64,000 bases of DNA, from NCBI RefSeq assembly GCF_910592395.1, contig NC_088311.1, positions 7,940,501-8,004,500 of the forward strand, read 5' to 3'. The notes under the pieces were generated by a model. The model worked only from the letters and a program-made list of their open reading frames with translations, had not been told where the DNA came from and made no database searches. This document shows positions 37,962 through 51,462 of this stretch, piece by piece. Within the stretch, counting starts at the first letter, position 1; each line of letters begins with the position of its first letter. The translations under genes were made by a program, and so were the position numbers. The stretch is from Lineus longissimus (Eukaryota > Nemertea > Pilidiophora > Heteronemertea > Lineidae).

Positions 37962-38056
37962 CTACGGGGCATAGAATCGGAGGTGGGCATGTAGTAGTCT
38001 CGGCCCGGCATCAAATAATCCATACTCGAATTGGAATCCATTCTCGTCAACTCCAT
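37962..38056 (-). CDS. Candidate alternative first exon A of PDE4 (intronic)
   Basis: An ATG-started open stretch inside the 28-kb intron, with an in-frame TGA upstream. It encodes MELTRMDSNSSMDYLMPG then RDYYMPTSDSMPR, which looks protein-like and is less A+T-rich than its surroundings. If it ends at 37962 (CGTAG|GTATCA, a weak donor) the phase is 2. It would then join exon 3 to give ...[11 protein letters not shown], a protein of about 634 residues missing the first half of UCR1. A better-scoring donor four bases earlier (CCCC|GTAGGT) is phase 1 and would fit the UCR2 exon instead. No homology is recognised; the call rests on composition, start context and phase. Confidence 0.45.
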
Positions 38057-39804
38057 TCTGAGAATATCCAAATGGCAGTCCTCACCAAGTCAAACAATTA
38101 CCATGGATTTACTCCTATTATGGACAAATCCTTTTGCTTTATTAAAATGTATCCGATGCTATCAAGAAACTTATCAAGATATCCTGGAGTTATCGAAACT
38201 TTATTTTCCGAGTCAGCAACACCGATCAAAATTGTGCAAAATTCACTTCAAAAGCGAAAACGATTGACACATTAATTTTACTACTTTTTGCTGTATCATA
38301 CCAAGTTCACTTTAAGAGATCTCATTTGTGAACTTGACGGAAGAAGTTTTGAACTGGATGGACGGCGTATGACTCCAACCAAAGCCATGTAGAGGTGAAC
38401 ACATGAAAGGTACAGTATTAAGTTAGTACAACTTACTGCTACAGTGGTTCATTCCATTATATCTCACGCAGCAGATTCCAAAATGGATGACAGTAATGGA
38501 TGGTGATTGCACCGACACGCGATTCCTATCTAACTAAATCTTTGACAAGAAATCTCCAATGCTATCAAACTCCTCTAAAAGATTTCTCAAAGGTTAGAAC
38601 ACATCCTCATGCTCCAAATGAAATAACCAAAGACTTGGCATTGCTCTTAACATCACCCACACATTTCCAATAAAACTTCACAAACCAGAAGTCATATTAT
38701 CAAGGTGCATTACTCCGAAGAAAATGATTTTAACGAAATCCACATGTAATTCTTTTTACTGACAGAATCACTATATTCCAAGAAGATGCACTCTGATTGA
38801 GATTTTGGCACGTCTCATGATATCCAAAGAAACTGAGACCAAAAGTTCCTTGATTTCTCATCAAACATCAGCAATCATTTCACAATGGTATACCTGAGGT
38901 ATATTACCTTCAGAATACAAAATAATGAGAGAAGGTTGTCAATAGAAACATAACAAACTCCATTGAATGAAAAATGTAGATTCAAACATGTTTTACTGAA
39001 CTAAACAATTGTATGATATTCCTCAGAACAGAATAATGCCAATTAGTTTCGCCCACATTCAGGAATTTTAACAAGCCAAGAAGTATCCAACGTGCAGAGA
39101 TGTGTAGATTTCAACTTGCCATTATGATTCAAACACGCTGAAAGGATGAATCACGTCCACTCCGTGCGCAGACCTGCTGATGACATTATCTTTCGTACAC
39201 AATGATCGTCATGCACTTTCGTAACCACAGCAGCGTGAAGTTATAGGAACACCGATGCTGATGGGCAATTACTAATAATCCGAGATGTGTGACGAAACTG
39301 ATTCAATCACTGGCAAGAATGGAGGTCAATACTTTGCACGATTGTTGGACTAAATGACACATGGATTCCTGAGTTGACAAGTACCATAGTCAGCTAATAC
39401 GTAGCCAATTAGTTTCAGCGTTGTGTGCTTTGCGCACAGGTTAACAAGGCTATAGCGATAGCGTTCTGTTGGTGGCAGATTGAAAAAATCATAGTGTACA
39501 TAGTTGAACTCACACGGTAATTAGCTGAGTAAATCCAATATTGGATGAACAGGTAGATTCATGGTAGACCAATAGATGCAATAGATGCAAATCCGATAGG
39601 AATACATGTGCATTAAGTGTTGGCTGTCATATCCAATACAATGAATGGACTCATCCAATACCATGATATGGAGACAGCACCAAGCACCATGGCATAGAGA
39701 ACTGCTGATGCTTGGAGTGACTACACAAGAGACAACACTGTCTTCACCTTACTCTCCAACAAATAAACCAATTTCCTGTGAATGTAATGGAACTTTTGAG
39801 ACTT

Positions 39805-40190
39805 AGGTAATATACACATACATCAGTTATCAATGTCTTTTCTAGTAGAGTTCTGGAGGTAAATTTCCTTGCATAAAAGAAAGCTATTCCAAAAGACTTG
39901 TTTATGATACGCACACATCAGTCCTCAATGTCATTGGTCAGAGTCAAGATTGGAAGGAAGATATTCTCTCATGAAAGAAAGTCTACATTGTATTCAAAAT
40001 AACTAGTATTAGATACGCACACACTTTGGTTCAGGTAGACTTCTGGAGGTATATTTCTCATATGAACGAAAGCCTTTTCCAAATAACTTTAAAAGATATG
40101 CAAACAGCAGTCTTCCAAGTTTCTAGTAGTGTAGAGTTCAGGAGGTACATTTTTCACATGAAAGAGAGCTTATTCAAAACTACATGAATA
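39805..40190 (+). repeat. About 110-bp diverged tandem repeat, four copies
   Basis: Recurring order: CACACATCAG-like start, TCTAGTAG, TTCTGGAGGTA, CATGAAAGAAAG, TTCAAAATAACT. Identity between copies is moderate. Confidence 0.6.
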
Positions 40191-40479
40191 CAGAACTTTC
40201 AGCAGAAAAGCCTCAGACAAGACACAAGCTATACAAGAGTCCATTCTGCCGACATGATCCTAAACAATTGTTTAACATTCTCCTAACACTTGTGCAGACT
40301 ACAGCAGCGCTGTGTCTGCCAGTGAGACAATAATGTGATGAACTGCCTGCTGCACGCATCCCTAACAGTCTCCTCCTCACATTGATCGACTCTTATGTCA
40401 TCTGTAAAGAGATGCTACGCAAGTCTATCAATAATGATTGATTATCTGGACAGATTTGAACGTATTAGATCGATCTTTG

Positions 40480-40632
40480 TCAGTTCATAGTGTCAGTTTC
40501 TGTATAAAGCTCACCCGACTTCTATTGTAAAATGATCAAATGATTAGAAATTTGCTGTGATCTTTGTTTGTTCACACAGTCAGTTTTTTATTAAACTCAC
40601 TAGACTCCCATTGTAACATGATAGAACTTGTT
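40480..40632 (+). repeat. Diverged direct duplication, about 80-95 bp
   Basis: GATCTTTGTCAGTTCATAGT... and GATCTTTGTTTGTTCACACA... share GTCAGTTT, CTCAC, GACT and ATTGTAA in the same order. Confidence 0.5.
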
Positions 40633-42725
40633 AATTTGGTTGGGCAATCTTCGACAATGGTTGGTGCACAGAACTATTCTTTGTACATACAAGCCCCCTC
40701 CCCCTCCTTCTTACAGTAAGTTGTCCGTCTAATAGGCAAAGCAAACACTACTCCCCACAGTAATCCTTTTTTCATTGAGTCTTTTAGCAAACAAACCATG
40801 CTTTGTACAAGAGTGAAAAGACTGTCAAAGTAGAAAATTGTTGCATATATTTCCTCATCAATCGTAAGACAAGTGTTTGCCCCAGGTGGAAAAAAATGAG
40901 CTCAGCCAAAGGTTAAGGTCCATTAAGGTCAATTTCAATTTGGAGGAGGATATTCCTCTCATTTGCCAAGGAAAAGTGTCCTGAAGATTTGCAACGTTAT
41001 TGGTAAGCTTTGCATCACCATGTTATCATGGATGCCAAAGATATCATATTATAACTCTACAATGAGTTATTTGATTTATTTCCCATTAAGAATAAGCCCA
41101 TGCTGTTCTAATGTCAAACACCCACCCTAAGAATGTAAAACATGTAAGCAAATAATAGTAATGCCAACAAAACACCTTGAAGAGAGCAGGTAATACCAAT
41201 TACACCACAACTGTGAGTTGAACTTTAAAAAAAACCCTGTTAGACCCACTCATGGGGGGAATTATGCCAAGAAGAACTGAATCTCTAGGAGTCTGTACTG
41301 TAAAGACTGGATATCTAGGTGTTCGTAACCTTACTAGCCAAGATATCATGCAAGCAATTTCCCCTCAAGGAAGTTGTATTCATAATATTCAATTGTATTC
41401 ATCAAAACAGCAACCTGAAGTTATCATTTAATTCAACAACATCTTAATGCTCCACTTCACACCATTTCACAGTTTTTCCAACTATCAGACCTTTTGGTGG
41501 ATTGGGTGGCAGTTATCAACACAGCCCAAAATGACACTTCGCTTAAAGGCAGTTTCTGCTCAGAAGATTCCTGGTTTCATTTTACCAAAAGAATTCTATA
41601 ACCAGAAGCTGAACAGAACTATCACCATTTTGTATTCACACATAGAAATCAGCCATTGGAGGATTAGGGACCCTAAATGAATAGACAGCGCCCTGATTTT
41701 AGAAGACTAGAAGAGGTCACTTGATTGTTTCTTGGCCAATCAAAGGTCACATTTTTTTGTTTAGGGTAACAAAATCAAATAGATATATCAATTTGGGAAA
41801 TCACAGAATGACACACTTACATACTCAGAAGCAAGAACATCAATTCAATCCTACATGTATAACTGACTGAATGAATTCTCGTAAAAAATATAAATAGCAT
41901 CACTGTTCCATGTGGCCGTGACTTGATACTGACATATTCATGAGAAAATATGTCACGTCAATTATAAAGTTTTTGTTAGAAATTCACCCCATATTAACTT
42001 TATGATCACAGTGACCAATTAATTAACTGATTGATTAATTAAAAAGTTTGACAGATTGACCAAACTGGTGTTGGCCCAATTTTACTCCTGGAGGAAAGAG
42101 ATAACATTTAGATGCGATTGACCTGACCTATTAAGATTTCCACGAAAAAAGTCAGAAGTTACCAGCAAATTTTCATCACCAACTCAATTACTGTCTCTAT
42201 GAAATTTTCATTTCCATGATATTGATTTGATAGATTTCATTCACTGAATAAATTGGAAAATTGAATAAGATATGTGAAATAGACAAATAACATGTGAATG
42301 CAATATGACTGATAGCATTTTCTGCGCTGCGCAGTGAATGTTGTATTGCCCATCTTCATTTATCTGATTCAAATTTCATACTGTGATAAAAATTGAGGAA
42401 ACTTGATTGGAGAAACACGTGGTGCACGCACAAAATCTATCCATGCATATTTTACAATTTGTTCGCTTTCCATAGGACAAACCAGCAGTGCAAGTTTCTC
42501 TATATTTGATGCAAATCATTCTTGAAGAACATCATTACCAGATGAACACAACAATACTTCGTTGAAAGACCCAACAACACTGTTTTTCTAACTTTATCAA
42601 ATAAAATTTTCTTTCCCAGGACAGGCAAGCTTGGCAAACTGGAGTGCCTGATAAGATGCTCGGCAATGTGGGGAATTGATTCGCCAGGGTGAATACTTCA
42701 ACCATATATTTCAAAAGGATTTTAC

Positions 42726-43047
42726 CAAGTGTTTTACCAAATAAGTATGTTTGTGCAATGATATTTTACCGCTGGCTTCCAGCACCTAAACAAGTGTTTT
42801 ACCAAAGAAGGATGTTTGTGCAATGATATTTTACCGCTGGCTTCCAGCACCTAAACAAGTGTTTTACCAAAGAAGGATGTTTGTGCAATGATATTTTACC
42901 GCTGGCTTCCAGCACCTAAACAAGTGTTTTACCAAATAAGTATGTTTGTGCAATGATATTTTACCGCTGGCTTCCAGCACCTAAACAAGTGTTTTACCAA
43001 AGAAGGATGTTTGTGCAAACATATTGCTCCTGCTTCTAGCACCTATT
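42726..43047 (+). repeat. 65-bp tandem repeat, five copies
   Basis: Copies start CAAGTGTTTTACCAAA at 42726, 42791, 42856, 42921 and 42986 with exact 65-bp spacing; the last breaks down after about 33 bp. Copies are almost identical except for a variant block: AATAAGTATG in copies 1 and 4, AAGAAGGATG in copies 2, 3 and 5. Confidence 0.95.
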
Positions 43048-44213
43048 GACAATCGAGCATCCGTAGCAAGTGGCTGGAACTTGTCAACAATCAAGAAACC
43101 TTCTAGGAACCTTCAAACCACTCAAGAGCATTCTTTCTGACCAAGGAAATAACAAGGGCATACTTAAAAGTTGCAGTTTACCATAAAAGTGCTGGCAGCC
43201 ACTTTGATAACCGAGACCTAAATTGCTGATGCTCCGATTTCAGAAAACCGACGTTTTTGCCAAGGGTCATTTACGACAATGGACTAATGTGCTACGCATG
43301 ATGATGGCGACAGAAAAACGGTTGCTTTGCACTAGAAGGCTAAACTAGCCAGAGAGCTTTTCGCACTATTGTCGTCGGATGCATCACTGGACATGCTAAT
43401 GTCTTGATCGATGCAGATTTGGGACCTGAAGCACACACATGGTGAACTGGTTTATAATTCATTAACGTTTTTATCATTGGGCTCCATCCATTATAGGTTT
43501 TATGATGGCTAAGGAGAAATTCTCTTTTGGACATTGTTGTCAGTGTTGAGAACATTTACCATGAACAGAGTGGATGGCATTGCATGCAAAACAAGTCAAA
43601 AATTGCTGGGAAAAGTCGTCAGTATCATACCTCAAATAGTTTGTTCTTGATTCTGAAAAAGTCGATATTTTTAGATACTTTCGACTTTGAAGTTTCAGAT
43701 GAAAAATGAAATTTTGTTCAAAGACTTTATTTTCTGTGCAAAATACCACACATCAGAGTGCCATTCGCTCGTCTTATATATATCATAATACTGGCAATCC
43801 ATCCCAGCCAAACTCTCTGTATGTTTCTAGAAGGCAAAAACAAGAAAAAAAATCAACAGGTTTTCTATTTTGCTACCGCCCACAGAATATCATATTCCCC
43901 ATCACGAGAGGCAGATGGCAAACTACCCAGGACCTCAGGCATCAATCTCTTTATTCTCTCATTATTCATGAGAACGGATTCAAGCGACCCCATTGGGGCT
44001 CGAATGGATACCGAACTGATAACAATGGTACACTTGGGAGCTGAATGATGAGGCTGACCAATCTATACGTCATTATTTCTATCCAGGACTACTTACATCA
44101 GTTGCCATTAGATGAACTGTCTTCCATGACAAGGACAGTGGAGGTGCTAGCAACAATTTGTTGTGCAATATAGCCACCATCAGCTATCAGGCTCACCTTC
44201 ACTTGTCTATATT

Positions 44214-44228
44214 GGGGGGGGGGGGGGG
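44214..44228 (+). repeat. G15 homopolymer
   Basis: Fifteen G following CTATATT. Confidence 0.95.
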
Positions 44229-45757
44229 CTCATTGAAGTCATATCTTCCCAGAAGGTATATCAACCATACAGTAGGTAAAGCATACGCCTACAACTTGTA
44301 GCTTGGAAAGGTCTGAGGTAAAAATGATGTGCAGAGTAGAAAGCTGGGAGAGTAAGAAACAACTGAATATGGAATTTTAATGACTAATTAACAAACTTCT
44401 CTAAAAAATATGTCCAAATCTCACAACATACCAGCAAATAAACTTATAACTTACACCAGAAGTATTTTATCCTTGTGTTATTCTCAATTAAGGATTGTAT
44501 ATACATAATAATCACCGAAGCTTTCATAACACTTTGACAGAAACTCAATTTTCATAAGAATCGCTGTATTTCACATGAGTGCGTTCTACCTCGTCAAAAG
44601 ATCATGTTTCTGTCATTGCCAGGAAGCCATCCAGCAAAGTTTCAAGAAATAATGGAAAACGGATGAGGGGATACATTAACCATTAACATTATAATGGGGA
44701 TTCATTAAAGAAAATGTGGGCTTAACATTGCCTTTACTGCTGAAATTTTAAGAATAATGCATTACAGAGGAATTTTTCATGATATTTTTAGCTTGCTATT
44801 GACAATGACGTCGCCAAGAAATTGCACGCGAAAAGTACTGGTTTATACAGCATAATATAAGAGCTTGTTCTAACACGAGTATCAGTAACATGAAAGCCAT
44901 TCAACTAAGTTTCAAGAAAATATCCTCTAAAACCGCCCCCACCCCCTCACGGGGTGGTGGTAACACCTGACACCTTTCCATGGACAGGTTGTCTGGGTTA
45001 ATTTGTTCGCCCCCTTCTTCTCAACAACTTCCTCTGTTTCCAAGACACCTGGCCCTGTGTGTCTGATTCATACATATTTTATTTCTTTATCATATCGCTA
45101 TGAGTATACAACAGTGGCCTAAAAGGGTTAATAGCTGTTGCTGGCATTGGGATTCATGACCAGCAGCATACCTCCGACTCCCATCATGACAAGAACAGCC
45201 AACTGCTCGATGCTAGGAGTCACAGTTGACTTCGTAACCAACTCCGATAATAGAAATAATCAACTCACTAATCGAATTAGCATGTTTCCACAGAGCATTT
45301 CAATGCGCCGTCAACTAGCTGAATTCCCCGCAAAACACAGCGCTAGCTCCAACTAACTCTTCAGAAATGATTAGCTTATATAGCCTTAAGTAGGATTTTA
45401 TTATCGTTCCATGACAACTGATGAAATTTTGTGATGTTGGATAAACGCTGTTCTTCTCTCCAATAAGTGCAGCCATCCTTATTGGACCAAATCTGACGAG
45501 ATTTTCCATAGCGTCTATAATTAGTTTTGGAAATTCCCTTGAATCATGCACTAAAGCTAGCGGATACAGGCAGGGTTTGATAGTACGGGTCCATTAGCAG
45601 GTTCATTGGCCATTTGCTGAATAAGCAATGTACTGGATGACACGACTGGGCAACCAATGTACCGCAATCGATTCTATTGAGACAGCTATTTCAAGAAATC
45701 TTCAGTGGCTTCTCTATACCGGTCAAAGCCATAAACATACATGTACTGTAGACCGCA

Positions 45758-45950
45758 AAATGTCTCCCACTTTCTCTTTTCGCGAATCAAACAAATTTCT
45801 GAAATCTTTTCAGAATTTTCATTTGGGCAAATTACGAAATTTCGTTCGTTTTTTCCAATCAAAATTTTCTTTTCGGGCTTTTTATCATGGCGAATCACAG
45901 TTCTTTCAAGAATTCGCAAAAATAAACCGTCCGCAAAAATTTGATTTACA
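45758..45950 (+). repeat. TTCGCGAA/TTCGCAAAA-rich segment
   Basis: Contains TTTTCGCGAATCAAACAAAT, TCGCAAAAATAAACCGTCCG and repeated TTTTC/GAAAA blocks. Such CGCGAA-type segments are often part of dispersed non-coding repeats. Boundaries uncertain. Confidence 0.35.
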
Positions 45951-46384
45951 GAATATCGGAAGCAGTTCTGATTGGTGATAGCACTTGGTGACTTGAGAGG
46001 CAAATTACATGGACTGCTACATAACGTATTTTCAACCTTTACAACCTGTTATTTTTGGGTGATCCAGGATGTCCTATTGGTCATTAGTATGACAGAAAGT
46101 GATATACAAAACAAATTGTCATGGAAACTAACGTCTGATGACAAATAATGGTATCAGACGTCAATGTCTCTGCTATAATCATTCATACAAGTACAAATCA
46201 ATGACGAACTACGCACTGAAAAGTGTGGATGTTCGAGAAGCAAAAACTGTGGGAGTCGGCTTTTTTCATTGGTGGTGGACTAACATGCCGCTGAAATTCA
46301 ATCGTCAATGCAGTTGAGTTGAAATTTTAGAAGTTTAACGTTTGCGTAAATAAAACAACAGTCACAGGCAGACCATATCTACAG

Positions 46385-46470
46385 CATGGGGCAGCAGCAG
46401 TGCAGTGGAAGAACGTCGGTCTCATGATCAAGAGGTCGTGGGTTTGACTACCGGCTGAGTGACTGCTTGG
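46385..46470 (+). mobile_element. tRNA-like SINE head
   Basis: GCAGTGGAAGAACGTCGGTC as a box A-like part and GTGGGTTTGACTACC as box B-like. A segment starting near 46528 (GCTGCCGAAATTTTAATGG) is also found near 60705 and, more diverged, at 44730. Confidence 0.55.
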
Positions 46471-46524
46471 TTCCTCTGTTCGAGTTCAGGTGAGCTCATT
46501 TTCACTTGGCAGTAGACTTACACG

Positions 46525-46600
46525 TAAAATTGCCTTTGCTGCCGAAATTTTAATGGCTATTGCTTAATAGTTGAAATTTTGAGTTTTTTAAATTCGGGTT
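46525..46600 (+). repeat. Dispersed repeat GCTGCCGAAATTT...GTTTTTTAA
   Basis: The same ordered words (GCTGCCGAAATTT, TTGC, GTT-GA/CAA, GTTTTTTAA) occur at 60708-60760. A weaker copy is at 44725-44780. Confidence 0.5.
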
Positions 46601-48752
46601 AAAATTCTTGCAAGAAACTTCAAGGTTTACAGAATTGTCCTGGTATCTGTGGTCTCGCGCCAAAGTAACATTCGTCAGACTAGCGATTCCTGATATATGT
46701 ATAGTTTTGTCACACCCAAGATGAGCCAAGGCAGCATTGCCATTAAGCAATGCCACCATCGCTTAAAAGAAGTGTTTATTTCAACCAACAAGAGAATAAT
46801 AATATCATAATCAGTCGACAAATAATAATCTCCATGCTCCATGAGGCATTTTTTCCTTGTTTACGCAAGTTCCATCGGTGAAGTCATTCTATATGCATTG
46901 AAATAGTAGGACACAGTGAGAATAGAATTTCAGTCATTTTTCTTCAATAACAACATTGTTCATGTTTTGATCGCAATCATTTTTCCCTGAAGTTATGAAA
47001 TAGGATCGACGCCGTGGCACGATAGAGCTGGATTTCACATATGATTGGCTCACGGCTTCTATGACAAAGTGACATTGCGACAGTGTGCTGTCATGACATG
47101 ATACCAGGTTTGTGTTTCACAGGATTGTTTGACAACATCTATGATTCCATGATGTCATCAATGGCGGATACCGGAAGTCTGCCACATCCGCGTGCCTGAC
47201 ACTTTGTCATGTTTAAATATGTTACCATCTTATGGACTTCTTTTCACTATTAAAATCAATGTTTTCGTGTCCTCCATGGCAGAACAGAGCCAGACCCCTA
47301 ATACTCAGAAGGATTTTCACATAAGACATACATGTAAGAGGGATGAATTTCATCTGTGATGACATCTCTTGAGGTGCAGCTACTGACATCATTGTTGCCA
47401 ATATATTGTCAAGCCAAAACCGATGCGGTCTCCATGGATACCTCTATCAAGTCTATAAAACGCTATCTCAAAAAAGTGTTGTAAGGTTGTGTGATCTGTC
47501 AAAGGCAACATAAAACAATGAAGTGGACGTAGCACTCTTGTGGGCTTATGAAGATGGTGATGTTAGACTAACAACTGTTTTAGAAGCAACGGCATGTGCG
47601 AGTTTCTTTTTCTGACATCCTTGCAATGCAAAAATGTATACGTTTTTTTAGCGGTCTGGCAATCCGATCGTCTTGCACATGGTATGCTGTATTCCAACAC
47701 TTGCACCTCACAAATCCTATTGTCTTATAAAATCATAAAGCCTTCACCGAACAAAAACTCTGATGTTCTTCACTGGACTCAAAGAGATCTTTGCCAAATT
47801 GATTCAATTCAATCAACCTATCCTCAAATCTAAAATTCAGCTCACACCTTGAATTCAATTTGCTGATTGCGTATAAGTATATGTATAAGCTATCATCCTC
47901 TTTTAAGTCAAAATGCAATTTATCTACTTCAATATTATTAAGAACAGATAATAGATGACATCATCTGTCACAATAGACAAAGGACTGACTTATCCAATTA
48001 GGGAGAGCTGTGCATTTAGATTGAACGAATTTCTTATCACATTGACTGATCTATAAAAGAACGTGAATGTGACGCACTGCACTTGGAAAATACCATGCCC
48101 AATCTACATGTCCAGATGACTTGGATCCCTACACCTCAAAGTTGGTTTGCATCTTTTTAACAATCACTTATATGCTTATAATAATGGCCCGAATTACTGA
48201 CAAACAGTCAACAAAACGATGCAATCACAACTTCAGATTGAGGACTGATTGTGTCTTTAATCAACACGTTTAATGGAAACAAAGGTCAGGTATTCCTCCT
48301 ACTTCAGGACCACGAAAAAAGGCATGATGTTTATGTGCAGAAAGCTTCTTTTACAATGTTGAAAAAGCATTGAATATTTAAGTGAGAATTTCAGCCCTGG
48401 TGCAATATGACCATACTGTATCAACATGATCAAGTAAATACACGTTCTTAACTGTCCTTTTGGACCTTATGAAATCAATCTCTTGTGCAATAATATCACC
48501 AAGAAATCGGTCCTCATCAGCTTCATCGCCTATTCATAACATCCAAATCACCACTCGAGGGAATTCTGTGCAACCTATGAAACAGTCCACCAAACCTAGG
48601 GTTAAATGTTGAATGCATTTCATGTATGAACCATGTGTACATGTGTGCAGAGTTGGGCCATGATAGGTTGAGATGCACTTTAATAGACTGGGAGAAAATC
48701 GCTTTGATCGATTGATGCCAGAGATATATTGCCTCCTACTAATGAACGTTAA

Positions 48753-48760
48753 TGACGTCA
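48753..48760. promoter_or_regulatory. Full CRE palindrome TGACGTCA
   Basis: In the 28-kb intron, in the context AACGTTAATGACGTCATTTG. Function inferred only. Confidence 0.3.
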
Positions 48761-50009
48761 TTTGATTCTTGTTCGATTAGGGATTTCTCCATGCTGTATG
48801 GTTATCGGAATTAAGTGTACTGCTATTTGCGTATGATGAGAACATCTCACAGACAAATCAATCTAAAATATTGAGTTGAAAGTATGTACTTGTAACTTCT
48901 ACAACTGCTTCCATCTGGAGAGCAAAGAAGGAACTAAACCTTCCGACACACGTCCTTTCCAATCAATATATTTTTTCACAATAGACACAGTCAGTATTGC
49001 CACCTAGCATATTCTGCTAGAACTTATATTGTACTTCTAGGTACACGGTAACTTCTCTTTTACACAATTCATAAAGGTCAAACTGAAGGTTACATCTTCC
49101 CAATACTTCACAAAGAATATTTCTTCTGTTCAAAGGGGCACGCCGTTTGTAGTTATGGGTGGTCCAGGAAAATAGAAATGTGGTAATTTACAATGCCGTA
49201 GTGCAGTTGTTACGCACACGAATTCACTGAAACTTAGTGTTCATAATACATGTATGTGTATCTCTTTACACAAAGGTAATGCTGAAATTTACATTCAGTG
49301 TATGTTTATGCAATTTGTAGTTTACAAATTCAATTAAAAACTTCAAATAATTAAGGAATGCAAAGGCCTTTAACAGTCAAACTGACTCTTAGTTCTTGCT
49401 GTGAATTTATTCAATGCCAGTTACAACTCTCGTGGTTCACAAACTGTTTCTTTAAATTTCATTAACAGCACGTTATTAATTTTTCTAAATGGCTTCCCTA
49501 TACGTAAATGTTGGTTTCCTTATCGATGACAGAATCTGAAATATTTTAGTAAGGTATCCAGGAAACTTGTCACTACTCACAGAGGGGTCAGACCACTCGT
49601 TCAGGTGTCAACAACCTGAACATGATGTCGGCCTCCAGTGAAACCGAAAAACTATCTATTGCCGTGTTAGCCGTGTTGATGATGTCGGCTGTTGTGGTGA
49701 CATCTGCTGTATTAGCCTGTAGCTTAGCGTACATGACATGATGAAAGTGACAGTCTGTGAAAAGAACGGCATTGAAAGTTCTCACCAAATGTACACCAGG
49801 AGATGATGTAGGAGAAGGATGTTGAATTGAATGAGTCGGGGAAGAACACTTGGGGGAAGAAAGAAGGGTTGCTCAATGCACAAAGCTGAAACGATTCAGT
49901 AAATGGTGATGTTGCGTCGCCTGGTCCTTTGCCAAAAGGATTGAAAAGAGTCTTACAAAATTCACAAACATTTGGGGATGACATGATGTCTGCTAAGAGA
50001 TCTGATGCT

Positions 50010-50380
50010 GAAGGCTGCCAAATGCTGGCAAGGATGTCAGAGGCTGCCATAAAATAAACTGGTAAAGGCTGCCAAATGCTGGCCAGGATTGGATGTGTCA
50101 GAGGCTGCCATGAAATGAACTAGTTAAGGCTGCCAAATGCAAGCAAGGCTTGATGTGTCAGAGGCTGCCATGAAATGAACTTGTGAAGGCTGCCAAATGC
50201 TGGGCAGGAAGGGATGCGTCAGAGGCTGCCATGAAATGAACTGGTAGAGGCTGCCAAATGCAAGCAAGGCTTGATGTGTCAGAGGCTGCCATGAAATGAA
50301 CTGGTAGAGGCTGCCAAATGCAAGCAAGGCTTGATGTGTCAGAGGCTGCCATGAAACGAACTGGTAAAGGCTGCCAACGG
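50010..50380 (-). repeat. 60-bp tandem repeat, about six copies
   Basis: Unit GAGGCTGCCATGAAATGAAC plus TGGTAGAGGCTGCCAAATGC plus AAGCAAGGCTTGATGTGTCA. One copy has an extra base, and the first and last copies are partial. On the minus strand it is open in more than one frame and gives a 20-residue repeat (MAASDTSSLACIWQPLPVHF), open because the unit is a multiple of three. Confidence 0.9.
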
Positions 50381-51454
50381 TTACGGACAAACACCAGAAT
50401 TGGATAATTGAAACGCAATGAAATTGTCACAATGTATGAACAGAATACAACCAAGGAAATATGCACATCCTTGAAATGAAGTCGACCAGTTGAAACACCA
50501 ACAAAGAACTTCAAAACTATGAATGGTGCAATTTCCTCCTGTAAATGGTACTCATACAGTCCGTCAGATACACACTGGCATCATTGTCACCAGCAATTTC
50601 TATTCGATTTTATTTGGAAAAGTCAATTTTCACTTCGTTGATTTTGATGATTTCATTTGATTTCATTTCAGTTTTCACCATTAACCTGAGGCCAAACAAT
50701 AATAAAACACAACAGGAACTACCTGTTGCATCACATTCTTACCTTGTCTTCCTCTAACCTCCCGGAGGGGAATCTCTTGGATCGGATGATAATTCCTCGC
50801 CTTATCCTTGGGATGCTCCGACTTTGACATTTCTGGTCGTTGCAAATTGGCAAAGCAACAACACAACTTATCCACCATTTCGAAACAAGTAGTTTAATAC
50901 ACTCCAACAATTGCAAAATATACTCAAACACAACGCCGGTACATACTCTGTAATCCTAAACAGCTACAGGTCTTAGAGCGGAATAATTCCCAAGTGAATG
51001 GAATAAATCTTTCTGAACACTACAGTTCCACAGGATCCCACACAGTACAGCTACCCACATGATATATCGTATAAACAGTTCCGTTGTACACGCTTTCCTT
51101 AACGTAAGAATATGCTTGTTATAACCTTTACCTGGAATTTTAAAAGACTCGGGAGTAATGCCGCAGCATTATCTTAAACCGTGCGAAGTAGTGTCTCAGG
51201 GCACGAGTGGAGAGCTTAAAACTTTCCTATACCAGCTGCATGCCAGTTGAAAAATCCCCAATGATTGCCTTTTTCCCTGAAAGCGGGTTGGATAACTGCA
51301 TTAAGAATTATTAATGACAAAACAACCGACGTGATATTGTGCAGTTATATGATATATTATTACCTCAGTCGTGTTTGTAAACAATTACCTATGGTAGGCG
51401 GGGATCAATTTTTCATTTTTGTGTATCGGAACGGAAGGTGCAAACACACGCCGC

Positions 51455-51462
51455 TGACGTCA
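51455..51462. promoter_or_regulatory. Full CRE palindrome TGACGTCA
   Basis: Lies in a locally GC-richer patch (51425-51480, CACGCCGCTGACGTCACGAG) of the 28-kb intron. It could be part of an internal promoter; unproven. Confidence 0.35.
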
